64,000 nt of DNA from an uncultured Bacteroidales bacterium (GCA_910578275.1 CAJTPR010000001.1:186001-250000); one strand, 5' to 3'; shown: positions 53,720 to 62,729, counted from the stretch's first letter. Numbers and translations are program-made. The notes: a model not told the origin generated them from the letters alone.

Positions 53720-54835
53720 ATGGTACAGAAACAATATCACGCATATTCCTGCAAGGCGGACATGACTTTCGAACAAGCCGCCGAAGGACTCCTCGCCTTT
53801 TTGGCAGGATTGAGGGAAAACGGGCTGACGCCCGTCAAGGTCCATGTCGCCACAAGGAAAAACACGGACAAAGGTCCCAAGCGGCTGCAAGCGGAATTCA
53901 CACGGATCCTGAAGCGGGATTTCGAAGGCGAGGTCCCCGCCTTGACCGTCGTGACCCAGCCTCCCGCGGACCGAAGCCCCTTGCTCGCCGAGACATGGAG
54001 CGTGCGGGAACAGGAAAAAGATTGCTGCCGCTTCCTGACGGCCGGAAACCTGCCCCACGTGGTGATCGGGAAAGACGGCATCACCGAACTTTGGACTTCG
54101 GGCATCGTGGCCGGTTCCCCGGAGGAAGCCTTTGAAAGCTTGTCAAGGCTGCTTGATGGCTTGCATTTCTCGTTCGATGACATTTTCCGCCAATGGAACT
54201 ACGTGGGGAATATCCTGGAAGAAAAGTCCGTGAACGGGAAGACGATTCAGAACTACCAACATTTCAACGACATACGCGCCATCTACTACCAAAGGAAACA
54301 CGACAGGAGCCAGTTTCCCGCCGCCACCGGCATCGGCATGGACAACGAAGGCGTATGTATCGACCTGGTGGCGATAAGGATCGACGAAGCCTCCGGCTGC
54401 CGCAACCTGCCCATGAAAAGTCCGGTGCAAAAGGATGCCTACCGGTATCAGGAAAAAGTCCTGGTGGGGGAAAGCGACGTACTGCCTGTCAAGAACGCGC
54501 CGCTGTTCGAACGAGGACGCCGCCTGAAGGATTCCGGCCACAGTGTCGCCATGATTTCGGGAACCGCCTCCATCCAAGGCGAAGAGACCGTCGACCTGGA
54601 CGATATTGAAAGGCAGACCCGCAACACGCTGCGGTTCATCGAGGAATTGACGGGCAACGCGCCGGAAGAAACCTGCCGCCGCGCGCGCCTCTATATAAAA
54701 AGCGGGATGGATCCCGAAAAAGCCGTGGCCGTCTTCAAGGCCGCCTGCCCTGCAAGTTGCGCCTGTACGGCCGTCTTTGCCGACGTGTGCCGCGACAATC
54801 TCCTGGTCGAGATAGAATCCGACTGGACGTCATAG
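53720..54835 (+). CDS. Rid/chorismatase-like protein
   Basis: A 371-residue protein that looks like a double YjgF/Rid-fold protein of the FkbO/Hyg5/XanB2 (chorismatase) type. The supporting patterns are IFRQWNYVGNILEE, NYQHFNDIRAIYY, FPAATGIGM, VKNAPLFERGR and ISGTASIQGEE in that order, with a Rid-like C-terminal half. Chorismatases split chorismate to hydroxybenzoate or dihydroxybenzoate derivatives. I am not certain of the family and cannot tell the product. No pigment or quinone genes are nearby. Its TAG directly abuts the tgt stop on the other strand. Confidence 0.5.
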   Translation: MVQKQYHAYSCKADMTFEQAAEGLLAFLAGLRENGLTPVKVHVATRKNTDKGPKRLQAEFTRILKRDFEGEVPALTVVTQPPADRSPLLAETWSVREQEKDCCRFLTAGNLPHVVIGKDGITELWTSGIVAGSPEEAFESLSRLLDGLHFSFDDIFRQWNYVGNILEEKSVNGKTIQNYQHFNDIRAIYYQRKHDRSQFPAATGIGMDNEGVCIDLVAIRIDEASGCRNLPMKSPVQKDAYRYQEKVLVGESDVLPVKNAPLFERGRRLKDSGHSVAMISGTASIQGEETVDLDDIERQTRNTLRFIEELTGNAPEETCRRARLYIKSGMDPEKAVAVFKAACPASCACTAVFADVCRDNLLVEIESDWTS

Positions 54836-55966
54836 ACGTTGCATCACCCGGCCGACCATGCCGTTTTTCCAACTCGCGTAGTCGCCGGCCATGATGTGCT
54901 TCCTGGCCTCGCCGACCAGCCAAAGGTAGAATGCCAGGTTGTGCAGGCTGGCGATCATGGCCGCCAGATGTTCCTGGGCATGGAAAAGATGCCGCAGGTA
55001 GGCCTTGGTATAAAGCGTGTCCACGTAACTGGCACCGTCTTCCTCTATGGGCGAAAAGTCGTCCGCCCATTTCTTGTTCTTCATGTTGATGATGCCGTTC
55101 TTGGTAAAGAGCATGGCGTTTCTCCCGTTACGGGTGGGCATGACGCAATCGAACATGTCCACGCCTTGGGCGATGCCCTCCAGGATGTTTTCGGGCGTGC
55201 CGACCCCCATCAGGTAACGCGGCTTGACGGCAGGAAGTATGTCGCAGACCAGTTCCGTCAGCTCGTACATGATTTCCTTGGGTTCGCCCACCGAAAGTCC
55301 GCCGATGGCGCAACCGCCCGCCACTTCCACCGAGGCCGCCTTCTGGGCCGACACCTTGCGCAAATCGGCAAAGACGCTACCCTGGACTATGGGAAACAAA
55401 GCCTGGCTGTAACCGTACAACGGCTCGGTCTGCGTGAAGCGTCTCACGCAACGGTCCAGCCACGCATGCGTCATTTCCATCGATTTCCTCGCATAGCCGT
55501 ATTCGCACGGATAGGGCGTGCATTCGTCGAAAGCCATCATGATGTCGGCTCCGATGCGGCGTTCTATGTCCATGACCCTCTCGGGCGTGAAAAGATGCCT
55601 GGATCCGTCTATGTGCGAACGGAACTCCACGCCTTCCTCGGCGTTTATCTTGCGCGTTCCCGAAAGCGAATATACCTGGAAGCCGCCGCTGTCGGTAAGC
55701 ATGGGCTTGTTCCATGAATTGAACTTCTGTATCCCGCCAGCCTTTTCAAGCACGTCAAGCCCCGGCCTCAGATAAAGATGGTAGGTATTGCCGAGAATGA
55801 TCTGCGCCTTCACGTCGCTTGCCAGATCGGATGCCTGGACCGCCTTTACCGAACCGACCGTGCCCACGGGCATGAAGATGGGGGTCTGTATCTTGCCGTG
55901 ATCGGTCGTTATCTCGCCCGCACGCGCCTTGCTGCGGGTATCCTTTGCCAAAAGCTCGAACTGCAT
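54830..55966 (-). CDS. tgt: Queuine tRNA-ribosyltransferase
   Basis: Exchanges guanine for preQ1 at position 34 of tRNAs with a GUN anticodon. The 378-residue product has LTDSGGFQVYSLSG (D92), VQGSVFADLR, GGLSVGE and the nucleophile D273 in MFDCVMPTRNGRN. The usual zinc site, with three Cys in a CxCxxC pattern, reads GASYVD (311-316) here; only the His in SLHNLAFY (H342) is kept. The ATG at 55964-55966 gives the normal start; a TATCTTTG box lies 26 nt upstream. Confidence 0.93.
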   Translation of the reverse strand: MQFELLAKDTRSKARAGEITTDHGKIQTPIFMPVGTVGSVKAVQASDLASDVKAQIILGNTYHLYLRPGLDVLEKAGGIQKFNSWNKPMLTDSGGFQVYSLSGTRKINAEEGVEFRSHIDGSRHLFTPERVMDIERRIGADIMMAFDECTPYPCEYGYARKSMEMTHAWLDRCVRRFTQTEPLYGYSQALFPIVQGSVFADLRKVSAQKAASVEVAGGCAIGGLSVGEPKEIMYELTELVCDILPAVKPRYLMGVGTPENILEGIAQGVDMFDCVMPTRNGRNAMLFTKNGIINMKNKKWADDFSPIEEDGASYVDTLYTKAYLRHLFHAQEHLAAMIASLHNLAFYLWLVGEARKHIMAGDYASWKNGMVGRVMQRL

Positions 55967-55991
55967 GGTATCTCTTTTCGTGAAATCGCGG

Positions 55992-55999
55992 CAAAGATA
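55992..55999 (-). promoter_or_regulatory. -7 box for tgt
   Basis: Perfect TATCTTTG on the minus strand, 26 nt upstream of the tgt ATG; transcription would start near 55985. No recognisable -33 box. Confidence 0.5.
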
Positions 56000-56070
56000 G
56001 CACAGAAAACAGACTTGGACGGGAACACGAGGGCGGATGCGGGCCGCCGTCGACATTCAAAACTTTCGTG

Positions 56071-56078
56071 TACCTTTG
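56071..56078 (+). promoter_or_regulatory. -7 box for the glycosyltransferase operon, possibly leaderless
   Basis: Perfect TACCTTTG followed by GCGGG and the ATG at 56085. With the usual 6-7 nt from -7 box to start site, the mRNA would begin at or next to the ATG. No good -33 box. Confidence 0.55.
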
Positions 56079-56084
56079 CGGGCT

Positions 56085-57254
56085 ATGGATCTTTACTACC
56101 AACCGGATGCTTGGGAGTGGCTGCTTTCGGCAGGCTTGCTGGTAACGGCGGTCGCGTTGATTTCTTTCCATGCACGCACCTACGCCAGGATAGCCTCTTA
56201 TGCCGGCCCCGTCCCGCAGGGCGAAAAGAAACCCGTTTCCGTCGTCTTTTCGGGCAAGAACCAATACGAGACGCTTAAAAAGAACCTCACGTTCTGGCTG
56301 GAGCAGAAATACCCCGACTTCGAGGTCATCGTGGTGTACGACACTGCCGACGAGGACGTTTCCGGTTTGCTTGGCGAATTCGCCCGACGTTACGACAAGT
56401 TGAAGCTGATCAACGCGAACCAGAACATCAACTTTTTCAACGAACAGAAATTTTCCCTTTCCATCGGCGTGAAATCCGCCTTGAACGAATACGTCATCAT
56501 CTCCGACCCGCGTTTCCGTCCCACCTGCGAACATTGCATCGACCATATGCAAGCCGCGTTCGGCCCCAAGACGAACGTGGTCGTAGGCCATCCCGTCCAC
56601 AACGAAAGGAAAGGCGGCCTTTGCTCGTTCCTGAACTACCGCATCGCGGAAACCGCCATGCAGTACATCGGCTTCGCCCTCAAGGGCAAACCTTTCGCAG
56701 GGCATCGCGCGCTGATCGCCTACAGGAAGGCGTTTTTCCTGGAACACCAAGGTTATTCCGACATCTACGCCCTCAACACGGGAATGTTCGACCGTCTACG
56801 CCCGCGCGTCAGCAAAAGCGAGGAAGTGAACGTGCAACTGGCACCCGAAGCGCAAGTGCGCTATACGGGCAAGGCCGGCTTGAAATCCGTGCTGACATTC
56901 GAACGCCAGTACCTCAACACGCTCGAGAGCGAACCGACCGCCGCCCGACGCGCCGTCAAGGCATACCGCGCCCTTGTCCCGGCGTTCTACCTGTTCCTGG
57001 CCTGCGGAATCGCGTATTTCTGCCACAAGCTCCTGCAAGGCGGCTATCCCGCCATCCCCGTGTGGTTCGTCGTGTTCGCCTCCATCGTCCTGATCAAGTT
57101 CACGTTGCAAGGCATCTTCATGCAACGCGCCGCCAAGACGTTGCAAGCCGGCCTGCTTTGGATATGCCTGCCCTTGTATGCGATTTTATACCTACCTTTG
57201 CAAATAGTGCTTGCCTTTGGCAGAAATCGGGGCAACCGCAGCCTCGGACTATAA
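56085..57254 (+). CDS. Membrane glycosyltransferase, family 2-like
   Basis: A 389-residue protein with an N-terminal membrane span (about 12-30), a GT-A domain (KPVSVVFSGKNQYETLKKNL, VIVVYDTADED, YVIISDPRFRP) and two or three C-terminal spans. The normal DxD is replaced by the SDPRF stretch. The acceptor is unknown; a role in lipid or surface glycan synthesis fits the LptF/G-type gene 12 nt downstream. The ATG at 56085 is favoured over an upstream in-frame ATG because the promoter box lies between them. Confidence 0.8.
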   Translation: MDLYYQPDAWEWLLSAGLLVTAVALISFHARTYARIASYAGPVPQGEKKPVSVVFSGKNQYETLKKNLTFWLEQKYPDFEVIVVYDTADEDVSGLLGEFARRYDKLKLINANQNINFFNEQKFSLSIGVKSALNEYVIISDPRFRPTCEHCIDHMQAAFGPKTNVVVGHPVHNERKGGLCSFLNYRIAETAMQYIGFALKGKPFAGHRALIAYRKAFFLEHQGYSDIYALNTGMFDRLRPRVSKSEEVNVQLAPEAQVRYTGKAGLKSVLTFERQYLNTLESEPTAARRAVKAYRALVPAFYLFLACGIAYFCHKLLQGGYPAIPVWFVVFASIVLIKFTLQGIFMQRAAKTLQAGLLWICLPLYAILYLPLQIVLAFGRNRGNRSLGL

Positions 57255-57266
57255 CCGACCGACCAG

Positions 57267-58343
57267 ATGCATAAAATAGATTGGTATATCATCAAGAAGT
57301 TCCTGGGCTCCTTTTTCGCTTCCATCGGACTGATCATCATCATCGTGGTAGTTTTCGACATATCCGAGAAACTGGACAGTTTCCTGGAAAAGGACGCGCC
57401 CGTGAAGGAAATCATATTCGACTATTACGTGAATTTCATTCCGTATTTCGTCAACATGTTCAGTTCGCTGTTCATCTTCATCGCCGTCATATTCTTTACC
57501 TCGCGCATGGCGCAAAACACGGAGGTAGTCCCCATATTGAGTTCCGGCATCAGCTACTACCGGCTCATGGTTCCCTATATCGTCTGCGCCCTGCTCATCG
57601 GGTCCCTCAACATGGTGCTTGCCAATTTCGTGATACCGGAAGTAAACAAGGAGCGTATCGCGTTCGAACGCGCCTATGTCAAGAAGCCTTACCTGAACTC
57701 CAACACGAACATCCATATCCAGTTCGACAGCAACACGTACTACTATGTGGAAAATTTCGACAACCATTCCGACATAGGCTACCGTTTCACACGTGAAAGG
57801 ATCGAAGGCAACCGGCTCCTCGAAAAACTGAGCGCGCGCAATATCCGCTTCGATTCCGCCAAGCAGACCTGGCGGTTGACCGATTACGTGAACCGCATCC
57901 TGGACGAAAACGGCGAACAAGTGGAAACGGGCTATCGGAAAGAAATGGAAATGGACATACGTCCGTTGGATTTCGCCGCCGACTACGTGAAAGTGGACGA
58001 ACAGAACTTCAAGGAGCTGAACCACCTCATAGAAAAGGAAAAACTGCGGGGAAGCAGCCTGGTGGTCTATTACCGCTACGAACGCCTGCAACGTTTCCTG
58101 CATCCGCTCTCGGCCGTGATCCTTACCTTGATGGGATTGTCGCTTTCGTCGAACAAGACCCGCCGCGGCATCGGAAAGAACCTTGCCGTCGGCATAGCAC
58201 TCGCCTTCACGTTCATCCTTTTCATGCAAATGTCGAAGGTCTTCGCCACTTCGGGCGCCATGCCCGTATGGGCGGCGGCATTCCTTCCCATTGTCATATA
58301 CGGGTTCATCACCGTCTATCTGATACGTATCGCCCCAAAATAA
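57267..58343 (+). CDS. LptF/LptG family permease
   Basis: A 358-residue inner-membrane protein of the YjgP/YjgQ family, part of the Lpt machine that moves lipopolysaccharide to the outer membrane. It has a span near residues 10-32 (FLGSFFASIGLIIIIVVVF), two more by about 115, a periplasmic beta-jellyroll part (about 120-260) and three C-terminal spans. Bacteroidota often carry this gene close to tgt; here tgt lies nearby on the other strand. Second gene of the operon, 6 nt before the GH3 gene. Confidence 0.9.
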   Translation: MHKIDWYIIKKFLGSFFASIGLIIIIVVVFDISEKLDSFLEKDAPVKEIIFDYYVNFIPYFVNMFSSLFIFIAVIFFTSRMAQNTEVVPILSSGISYYRLMVPYIVCALLIGSLNMVLANFVIPEVNKERIAFERAYVKKPYLNSNTNIHIQFDSNTYYYVENFDNHSDIGYRFTRERIEGNRLLEKLSARNIRFDSAKQTWRLTDYVNRILDENGEQVETGYRKEMEMDIRPLDFAADYVKVDEQNFKELNHLIEKEKLRGSSLVVYYRYERLQRFLHPLSAVILTLMGLSLSSNKTRRGIGKNLAVGIALAFTFILFMQMSKVFATSGAMPVWAAAFLPIVIYGFITVYLIRIAPK

Positions 58344-58349
58344 AAACCG

Positions 58350-59864
58350 ATGTCCCTTATCGATTCTCTTTATTTGCGCCTTATGCGGAACCGCCTACGG
58401 GAGATCGACGCTTTTTCCGCACACGGGGCGGAGATTCAACGCGGGCAATTGTCGGCCTTGCTGGATAAAGGAAAGCATACCGAATACGGACGAAAGTTCG
58501 GCTTCGCCAAGATCGGCTCCGACGACGATTTCCGGAAAAACGTTCCCGTCGCTTCCTATGAGGAACTGCAGCCTTACATCGAAAGGATGATGCGAGGTGA
58601 GGAAAACCTGCTCTGGCCGGGAAAGACAAGGTTCTATTCCAAATCCTCGGGAACCACCAACGCGCAAAGCAAGTACATCCCGGTAAGCAGCCAGGCGCTC
58701 CGCAAATGCCACTACAAGGGCGGCCGGGACTTGTTCGCCCTGTATATGCGCGAAAATCCCGGCAGCGGGCTTTTCGCTGGAAAGAACATCTCGATGGGCG
58801 GCAGCCTGCATCCATGGAAAGAAAATCCGCGCGTCTGCTGCGGAGACGTTTCGGCCATCATCACCCGGCAATTGCCCTTCTGGGCGGAATGGCGGCGCGC
58901 TCCGGGAAAACGGATCGCCTTGATGGACGAATGGGAAAGCAAGTTGCGGCTCATGGCTCAAGAGACGGCCAAACAAGACGTGAGGAGCATACTCGGCGTG
59001 CCTTCCTGGGTCATGCTGTTGCTCGAAAAGGTCCTGGAAGTGTCGGGAAAAAGGAATTTGTCGGAAGTCTGGCCGAATTTCGAACTCTTCGTGCATGGCG
59101 GGGTAAGTTTCGTGCCCTATGCCCGTCCGCTGAAAGCCCTGCTGGGGGAAAATTGCCGTTTTTGGGAAACATACAACGCCTCGGAAGGCTTTTTCGGCAT
59201 ACAATACAACCAGCCGGGCGACATGTTGCTCATGCTCGACTACGGCGTGTACTATGAATTCCTGCCCGTGGAAGACATCGGCAGGAAAGACGCCGCCACG
59301 TCGACCTTGGCGGAAGTCGTGCCCGGAAAACAATACGCATTGGTCATTACCACCAACGCCGGCTTATGGCGATACCTGATCGGCGACACGATCGTCTTCA
59401 CTTCCGTAAAACCCTACACGTTCAAGATCAGCGGACGCACCCGGCATTTCATCAACACCTTCGGAGAAGAACTGATTGTCGAAAACGCCGACCGGGCCTT
59501 GGATTTCGCCTGTTCGCGGACGGAATCCGAAATCAGCGAATATACCGTCGCCCCCGTTTTCCTGGATGCCGACAACTGCGCCCGCCACCAATGGCTCATG
59601 GAATTCAAACGGCCGCCTGCCGACATGGACGGATTTGCCGCGCTCCTGGATCAGAAGCTAAAGGAACTCAACAGCGATTACGGGGCAAAACGCTACAACG
59701 ACATGATCCTGAAAATGCCCGAAATCGTCACGTTACCCGAAGGCACTTTCTATGAATGGCTGAAAATCAAGGGGAAACTGGGTGGACAGCACAAGGTTCC
59801 ACGTCTGAGCAACGACAGGCAATATGCGGACGAAATCCTCAAGTTCGTTTCAAAACGGGATTAG
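58350..59864 (+). CDS. GH3 family acyl-adenylate-forming enzyme
   Basis: A 504-residue protein of the GH3 auxin-responsive family, which in plants joins amino acids to carboxylic acids through an adenylate. The ATP motif FYSKSSGTTNAQSKYIPVS is intact, as are YNASEGFFGIQ and the C-terminal LWRYLIGDTIVFTSV and ISGRTRHFINTFGEEL. Bacterial members are common in Bacteroidota but have no settled substrate. Here it lies between an LPS-transport permease (6 nt) and divIC (3 nt), so a link to the envelope is possible. Confidence 0.92.
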   Translation: MSLIDSLYLRLMRNRLREIDAFSAHGAEIQRGQLSALLDKGKHTEYGRKFGFAKIGSDDDFRKNVPVASYEELQPYIERMMRGEENLLWPGKTRFYSKSSGTTNAQSKYIPVSSQALRKCHYKGGRDLFALYMRENPGSGLFAGKNISMGGSLHPWKENPRVCCGDVSAIITRQLPFWAEWRRAPGKRIALMDEWESKLRLMAQETAKQDVRSILGVPSWVMLLLEKVLEVSGKRNLSEVWPNFELFVHGGVSFVPYARPLKALLGENCRFWETYNASEGFFGIQYNQPGDMLLMLDYGVYYEFLPVEDIGRKDAATSTLAEVVPGKQYALVITTNAGLWRYLIGDTIVFTSVKPYTFKISGRTRHFINTFGEELIVENADRALDFACSRTESEISEYTVAPVFLDADNCARHQWLMEFKRPPADMDGFAALLDQKLKELNSDYGAKRYNDMILKMPEIVTLPEGTFYEWLKIKGKLGGQHKVPRLSNDRQYADEILKFVSKRD

Positions 59865-59867
59865 ACA

Positions 59868-60191
59868 ATGGACTTCGGTGAATTACAAGGAATCGTCTCC
59901 GCCACGTTTTCCCGTTTCTGGAAAAGTGCCTACCGCAATTATGTCCTGGTCGCGCTCTTGTTCCTGCTCTGGGCGTTCTTCCTTTCGTCCAATACCATAC
60001 CCGATCAAATCCGCACCCATCGCGAACTGCGTGAACTGAGACGCCTCAAATCGTTTTACCAGAAAGAAATCGAAAGGAACGAAGAGGCGATCCGCAAGTT
60101 CAAGTCCGACCTCGACTTCGTGGAAACCTACGGACGGGAAAACTACCTGATGAAAAAAGACAACGAGGATATTTTCTTGTTCGAGGAATAA
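59868..60191 (+). CDS. Septum formation initiator (FtsB/DivIC family)
   Basis: A 107-residue protein with a short cytoplasmic N-terminus, one membrane span (about 24-41, YVLVALLFLLWAFFLSS) and a periplasmic coiled coil (RTHRELRELRRLKSFYQKEIERNEE in parts) ending in the conserved YGRENYLMKKDNEDIFLF. FtsB/DivIC works with FtsL and FtsQ at the division septum. Last gene of the operon. Confidence 0.92.
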   Translation: MDFGELQGIVSATFSRFWKSAYRNYVLVALLFLLWAFFLSSNTIPDQIRTHRELRELRRLKSFYQKEIERNEEAIRKFKSDLDFVETYGRENYLMKKDNEDIFLFEE

Positions 60192-60337
60192 GAAAGCATA
60201 GGACGCTCCCGGATTCAGCCCTCGTCATGTCAAGAAGACGGCACGTCGATACGTATGACCGACATGCCGCCATCGAATTGATCCCCATGTCCGGAGGATT
60301 CCCGTTTCCCGGAAATCCCCCGGCACGGAAAACGGGT
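60192..60337. other. Short intergenic region without features
   Basis: 146 nt between convergent genes divIC and the DUF3127 gene. Imperfect repeats near 60295-60335 (CCCGTTTCCCGG and ACGGAAAACGGGT) might pair weakly, but no T run follows. Confidence 0.35.
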
Positions 60338-60745
60338 CTAGAAAGGCAAGTCGTCCACATCGCCGGCACCGGCAGGCGCGGCAGGAAATTCGGGAGCCAC
60401 GGGAGTAGAGGCCGAAGCCGCCGCCGAAGCAGGAGCCGCCATGGGAGAGGGCTGGAAACCGCCTTGAGGCGCGGCACCGGGAAGACTGATTTTCCAAGGA
60501 CGGACATCCGTATACCAACGACCGTTGTATTCGCGGCTTTCCAAGTCGAACGCCACGTTGAGCACGTTGCCCACCTGCATGATGGACGGATCCGTAATAC
60601 CACGGTCGCCCCATACCGAAACGCAAATCTTGCGCGGATACTGGCTTTCCGTCTCGAAAATAAATTCCTGTCTCTTCCACTGGCCGTTCTTGCCTTCTCC
60701 CGTGACAGGTTCGTTAATCTGAATCAACTTCGCCGTAAAATCCAT
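60338..60745 (-). CDS. DUF3127 protein with SSB-like C-terminal tip
   Basis: A 135-residue protein. The N-terminal 85 residues (DFTAKLIQINEPVTGEGKNG, FIFETESQYPRKICVSVWGD) match DUF3127, predicted to be an OB-fold. A flexible Ala/Pro/Gly-rich linker (about 90-128) leads to an acidic, hydrophobic end, DVDDLPF. Single-stranded DNA-binding proteins have the same plan: OB-fold, linker and DDxPF tip that recruits repair proteins. Function is not known. Conserved in Bacteroidota. The ATG at 60743-60745 gives the family start. A TACCTTCG box lies at 60811-60818. Confidence 0.88.
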   Translation of the reverse strand: MDFTAKLIQINEPVTGEGKNGQWKRQEFIFETESQYPRKICVSVWGDRGITDPSIMQVGNVLNVAFDLESREYNGRWYTDVRPWKISLPGAAPQGGFQPSPMAAPASAAASASTPVAPEFPAAPAGAGDVDDLPF

Positions 60746-60810
60746 TTCTTTATTATGTTTCTGATTATGAACATTCCAATAAACCCTGCATAGCATAAGG
60801 GCATGACGTG

Positions 60811-60818
60811 CGAAGGTA
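60811..60818 (-). promoter_or_regulatory. Possible -7 box for the DUF3127 gene
   Basis: TACCTTCG on the minus strand, the same TTCG variant seen before the lipoprotein gene. About 66 nt upstream of the ATG. No clear -33 box. Confidence 0.4.
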
Positions 60819-60887
60819 CGAAACATGTCGTATCCCTGTGGAAGCCGCGGCCGATTTCGCTCAACAACTTATCAACAGATTCCGGAA

Positions 60888-62729
60888 CTACTTGACAATC
60901 TCCCCGGCCTGGCTTTCGTCCAAGACCTTGCGCGGAGTCATGCGCACTTCCTGCACCACCTCGCCCACCATCACCTTGAGCTGGCTCATGAATTCGGCCG
61001 GAGCGAATTTTCCGTCCGAAATGTCGCGCAATTTCTTTTCCCATTGCCCGGTCAACTCGGCCGACTTGAGCAGCTTGTTGGGAATCGTCTCGATGAGTTT
61101 CACGCCCATCGGCGTGGGCAGGATGCGTTTCTTTTCCTTATGGACGTAACGTCGCTTTATCAGCGTTTCGATGATGGCCGCCCGCGTGGAAGGCCTGCCG
61201 ATGCCGTTGGCCTTCATCAGGTCGCGCAGTTCCTCGTCTTCCACCATCTTGCCCGCCGTTTCCATGGCCTTGAGCAAGTCGCCCTCGCTCATGTACTTGG
61301 GCGGTTGGGTCTGCTTCTGCACGATCCGGGGCTCGTGCGCTCCCCGCTCGCCCACCTTGTAGTCGGGCAGCATGGTTTCCTCTTTCTCCTCCTTCTCGTC
61401 TTCCTCGGCCTGACCCTTGGAGGGAAACACCTCGCGCCATCCCGGATCGACGACCACCTTGCCCGTGGCCTTGAAATCCACGTCCTTTTCACCCGAAGCG
61501 CTCAAATCCACCCGCGCCGAAACCGTCGTGTTGGCATATTCGCAATCGGGATAGAAAACGGCGATGAAACGACGGATGACCATGTCGAAAACCTGCTTTT
61601 CCTCATGCGAAAGCGAAGCCGCGGCCGCGAACTCGCCCGTAGGTATGATGGCATGGTGGTCGGTAATCTTCTTGTCGTTGAAGACCTTGGCGCTCTTGCG
61701 CAGTTTCCGCGTCAACAACGGCGCGGTCAACGCCGCATAAGGGACGAGCCCGCGCAATATGCCAGGCGACTTGGCGTAAATGTCGTCGGGCAGGAAATTG
61801 GTATCCACGCGCGGATAGGTGGCAAGCTTCTTTTCGTACAGGCTTTGGATGACCTGCAACGTCTGCTCGGCCGAAAACCCGAACTTCTTGTTGCTTTCCA
61901 CCTGCAAAAGCGTCAAGTCGAACAACTTGGGCGGATGCTCCTTGGCTTTTTTCTTTTCCACCTTGGTGATTTCCAAGTCTTGCCCCGCCACGCTCCGGCA
62001 TAGCTTGCCTGCCGCCTCCTCGGTGGCCATGCGCCCCTTGGTGCTCAGGAATGTCCCGCCCCTGTAGCGGGTTTTCAGTTCCCAGAACTTTTCGGGCTTG
62101 AAGTTCTCGATGGCCTTCTGACGTTCCACCAGCAAGGCCAACGTAGGTGTCTGGACACGGCCTATCGAAATGACCTGGCCCGGAACGCCGAACTTGAGCG
62201 TATAGGCGCGGCTGGCGTTCATGCCCAACAGCCAGTCGCCGATGGCCCTCACCGAACCGGCCGCATAGAGATTGTCGAAATCCGAAGCGGGATACAGACG
62301 GGCGAAGCCCTCCTTGATGGCTTGTTCCGTGAGCGATGAGATCCAAAGCCGCTTCACGGGAGCCTTGCAGCCGGCTTTCTGCATCACCCAGCGTTGGATG
62401 ACTTCCCCCTCCTGCCCCGCGTCACCGCAGTTGATCACTTCCTCGCAACGCGCCATAAGACCGCTCAGTATCTCGAACTGGTTCATGCTGCCCTTTTCGG
62501 GAATGAGCTTGAGCTTGAACGTGGCGGGAATCATGGGCAAGAGTTCCATGCGCCACTGCTTCCATTGCGGCGTGTAGTCGTGCGGTTCGAACAAGGTGCA
62601 AAGATGGCCGAAAGTCCAGGATACCCAATAACCGTTGCCCTCCATGTAGCCGTTCCTGGCCACGGTGGCACCAATCACCCGGGCGATCTCGCGCCCCACG
62701 CTCGGTTTTTCGGCTATGCAAAGTTTCAT
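60888..62729 (-). CDS. topB: DNA topoisomerase III (type IA)
   Basis: A 613-residue type IA topoisomerase. It has the TOPRIM start KLCIAEKPSVGREIA, the acidic NCGDAGQEGEVIQRWV, FDNLYAAGSVRAIGDWLLGMNASRAY, and the active-site tyrosine in ATYPRVDTNFLP. The C-terminal end has no zinc-finger cysteines, so it is a short form; it finishes in a charged tail. It unlinks DNA in replication and recombination, often with a RecQ helicase, which is not seen here. The ATG at 62727-62729 is the family start. Gap to the DUF3127 gene is 142 nt. Confidence 0.94.
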   Translation of the reverse strand: MKLCIAEKPSVGREIARVIGATVARNGYMEGNGYWVSWTFGHLCTLFEPHDYTPQWKQWRMELLPMIPATFKLKLIPEKGSMNQFEILSGLMARCEEVINCGDAGQEGEVIQRWVMQKAGCKAPVKRLWISSLTEQAIKEGFARLYPASDFDNLYAAGSVRAIGDWLLGMNASRAYTLKFGVPGQVISIGRVQTPTLALLVERQKAIENFKPEKFWELKTRYRGGTFLSTKGRMATEEAAGKLCRSVAGQDLEITKVEKKKAKEHPPKLFDLTLLQVESNKKFGFSAEQTLQVIQSLYEKKLATYPRVDTNFLPDDIYAKSPGILRGLVPYAALTAPLLTRKLRKSAKVFNDKKITDHHAIIPTGEFAAAASLSHEEKQVFDMVIRRFIAVFYPDCEYANTTVSARVDLSASGEKDVDFKATGKVVVDPGWREVFPSKGQAEEDEKEEKEETMLPDYKVGERGAHEPRIVQKQTQPPKYMSEGDLLKAMETAGKMVEDEELRDLMKANGIGRPSTRAAIIETLIKRRYVHKEKKRILPTPMGVKLIETIPNKLLKSAELTGQWEKKLRDISDGKFAPAEFMSQLKVMVGEVVQEVRMTPRKVLDESQAGEIVK

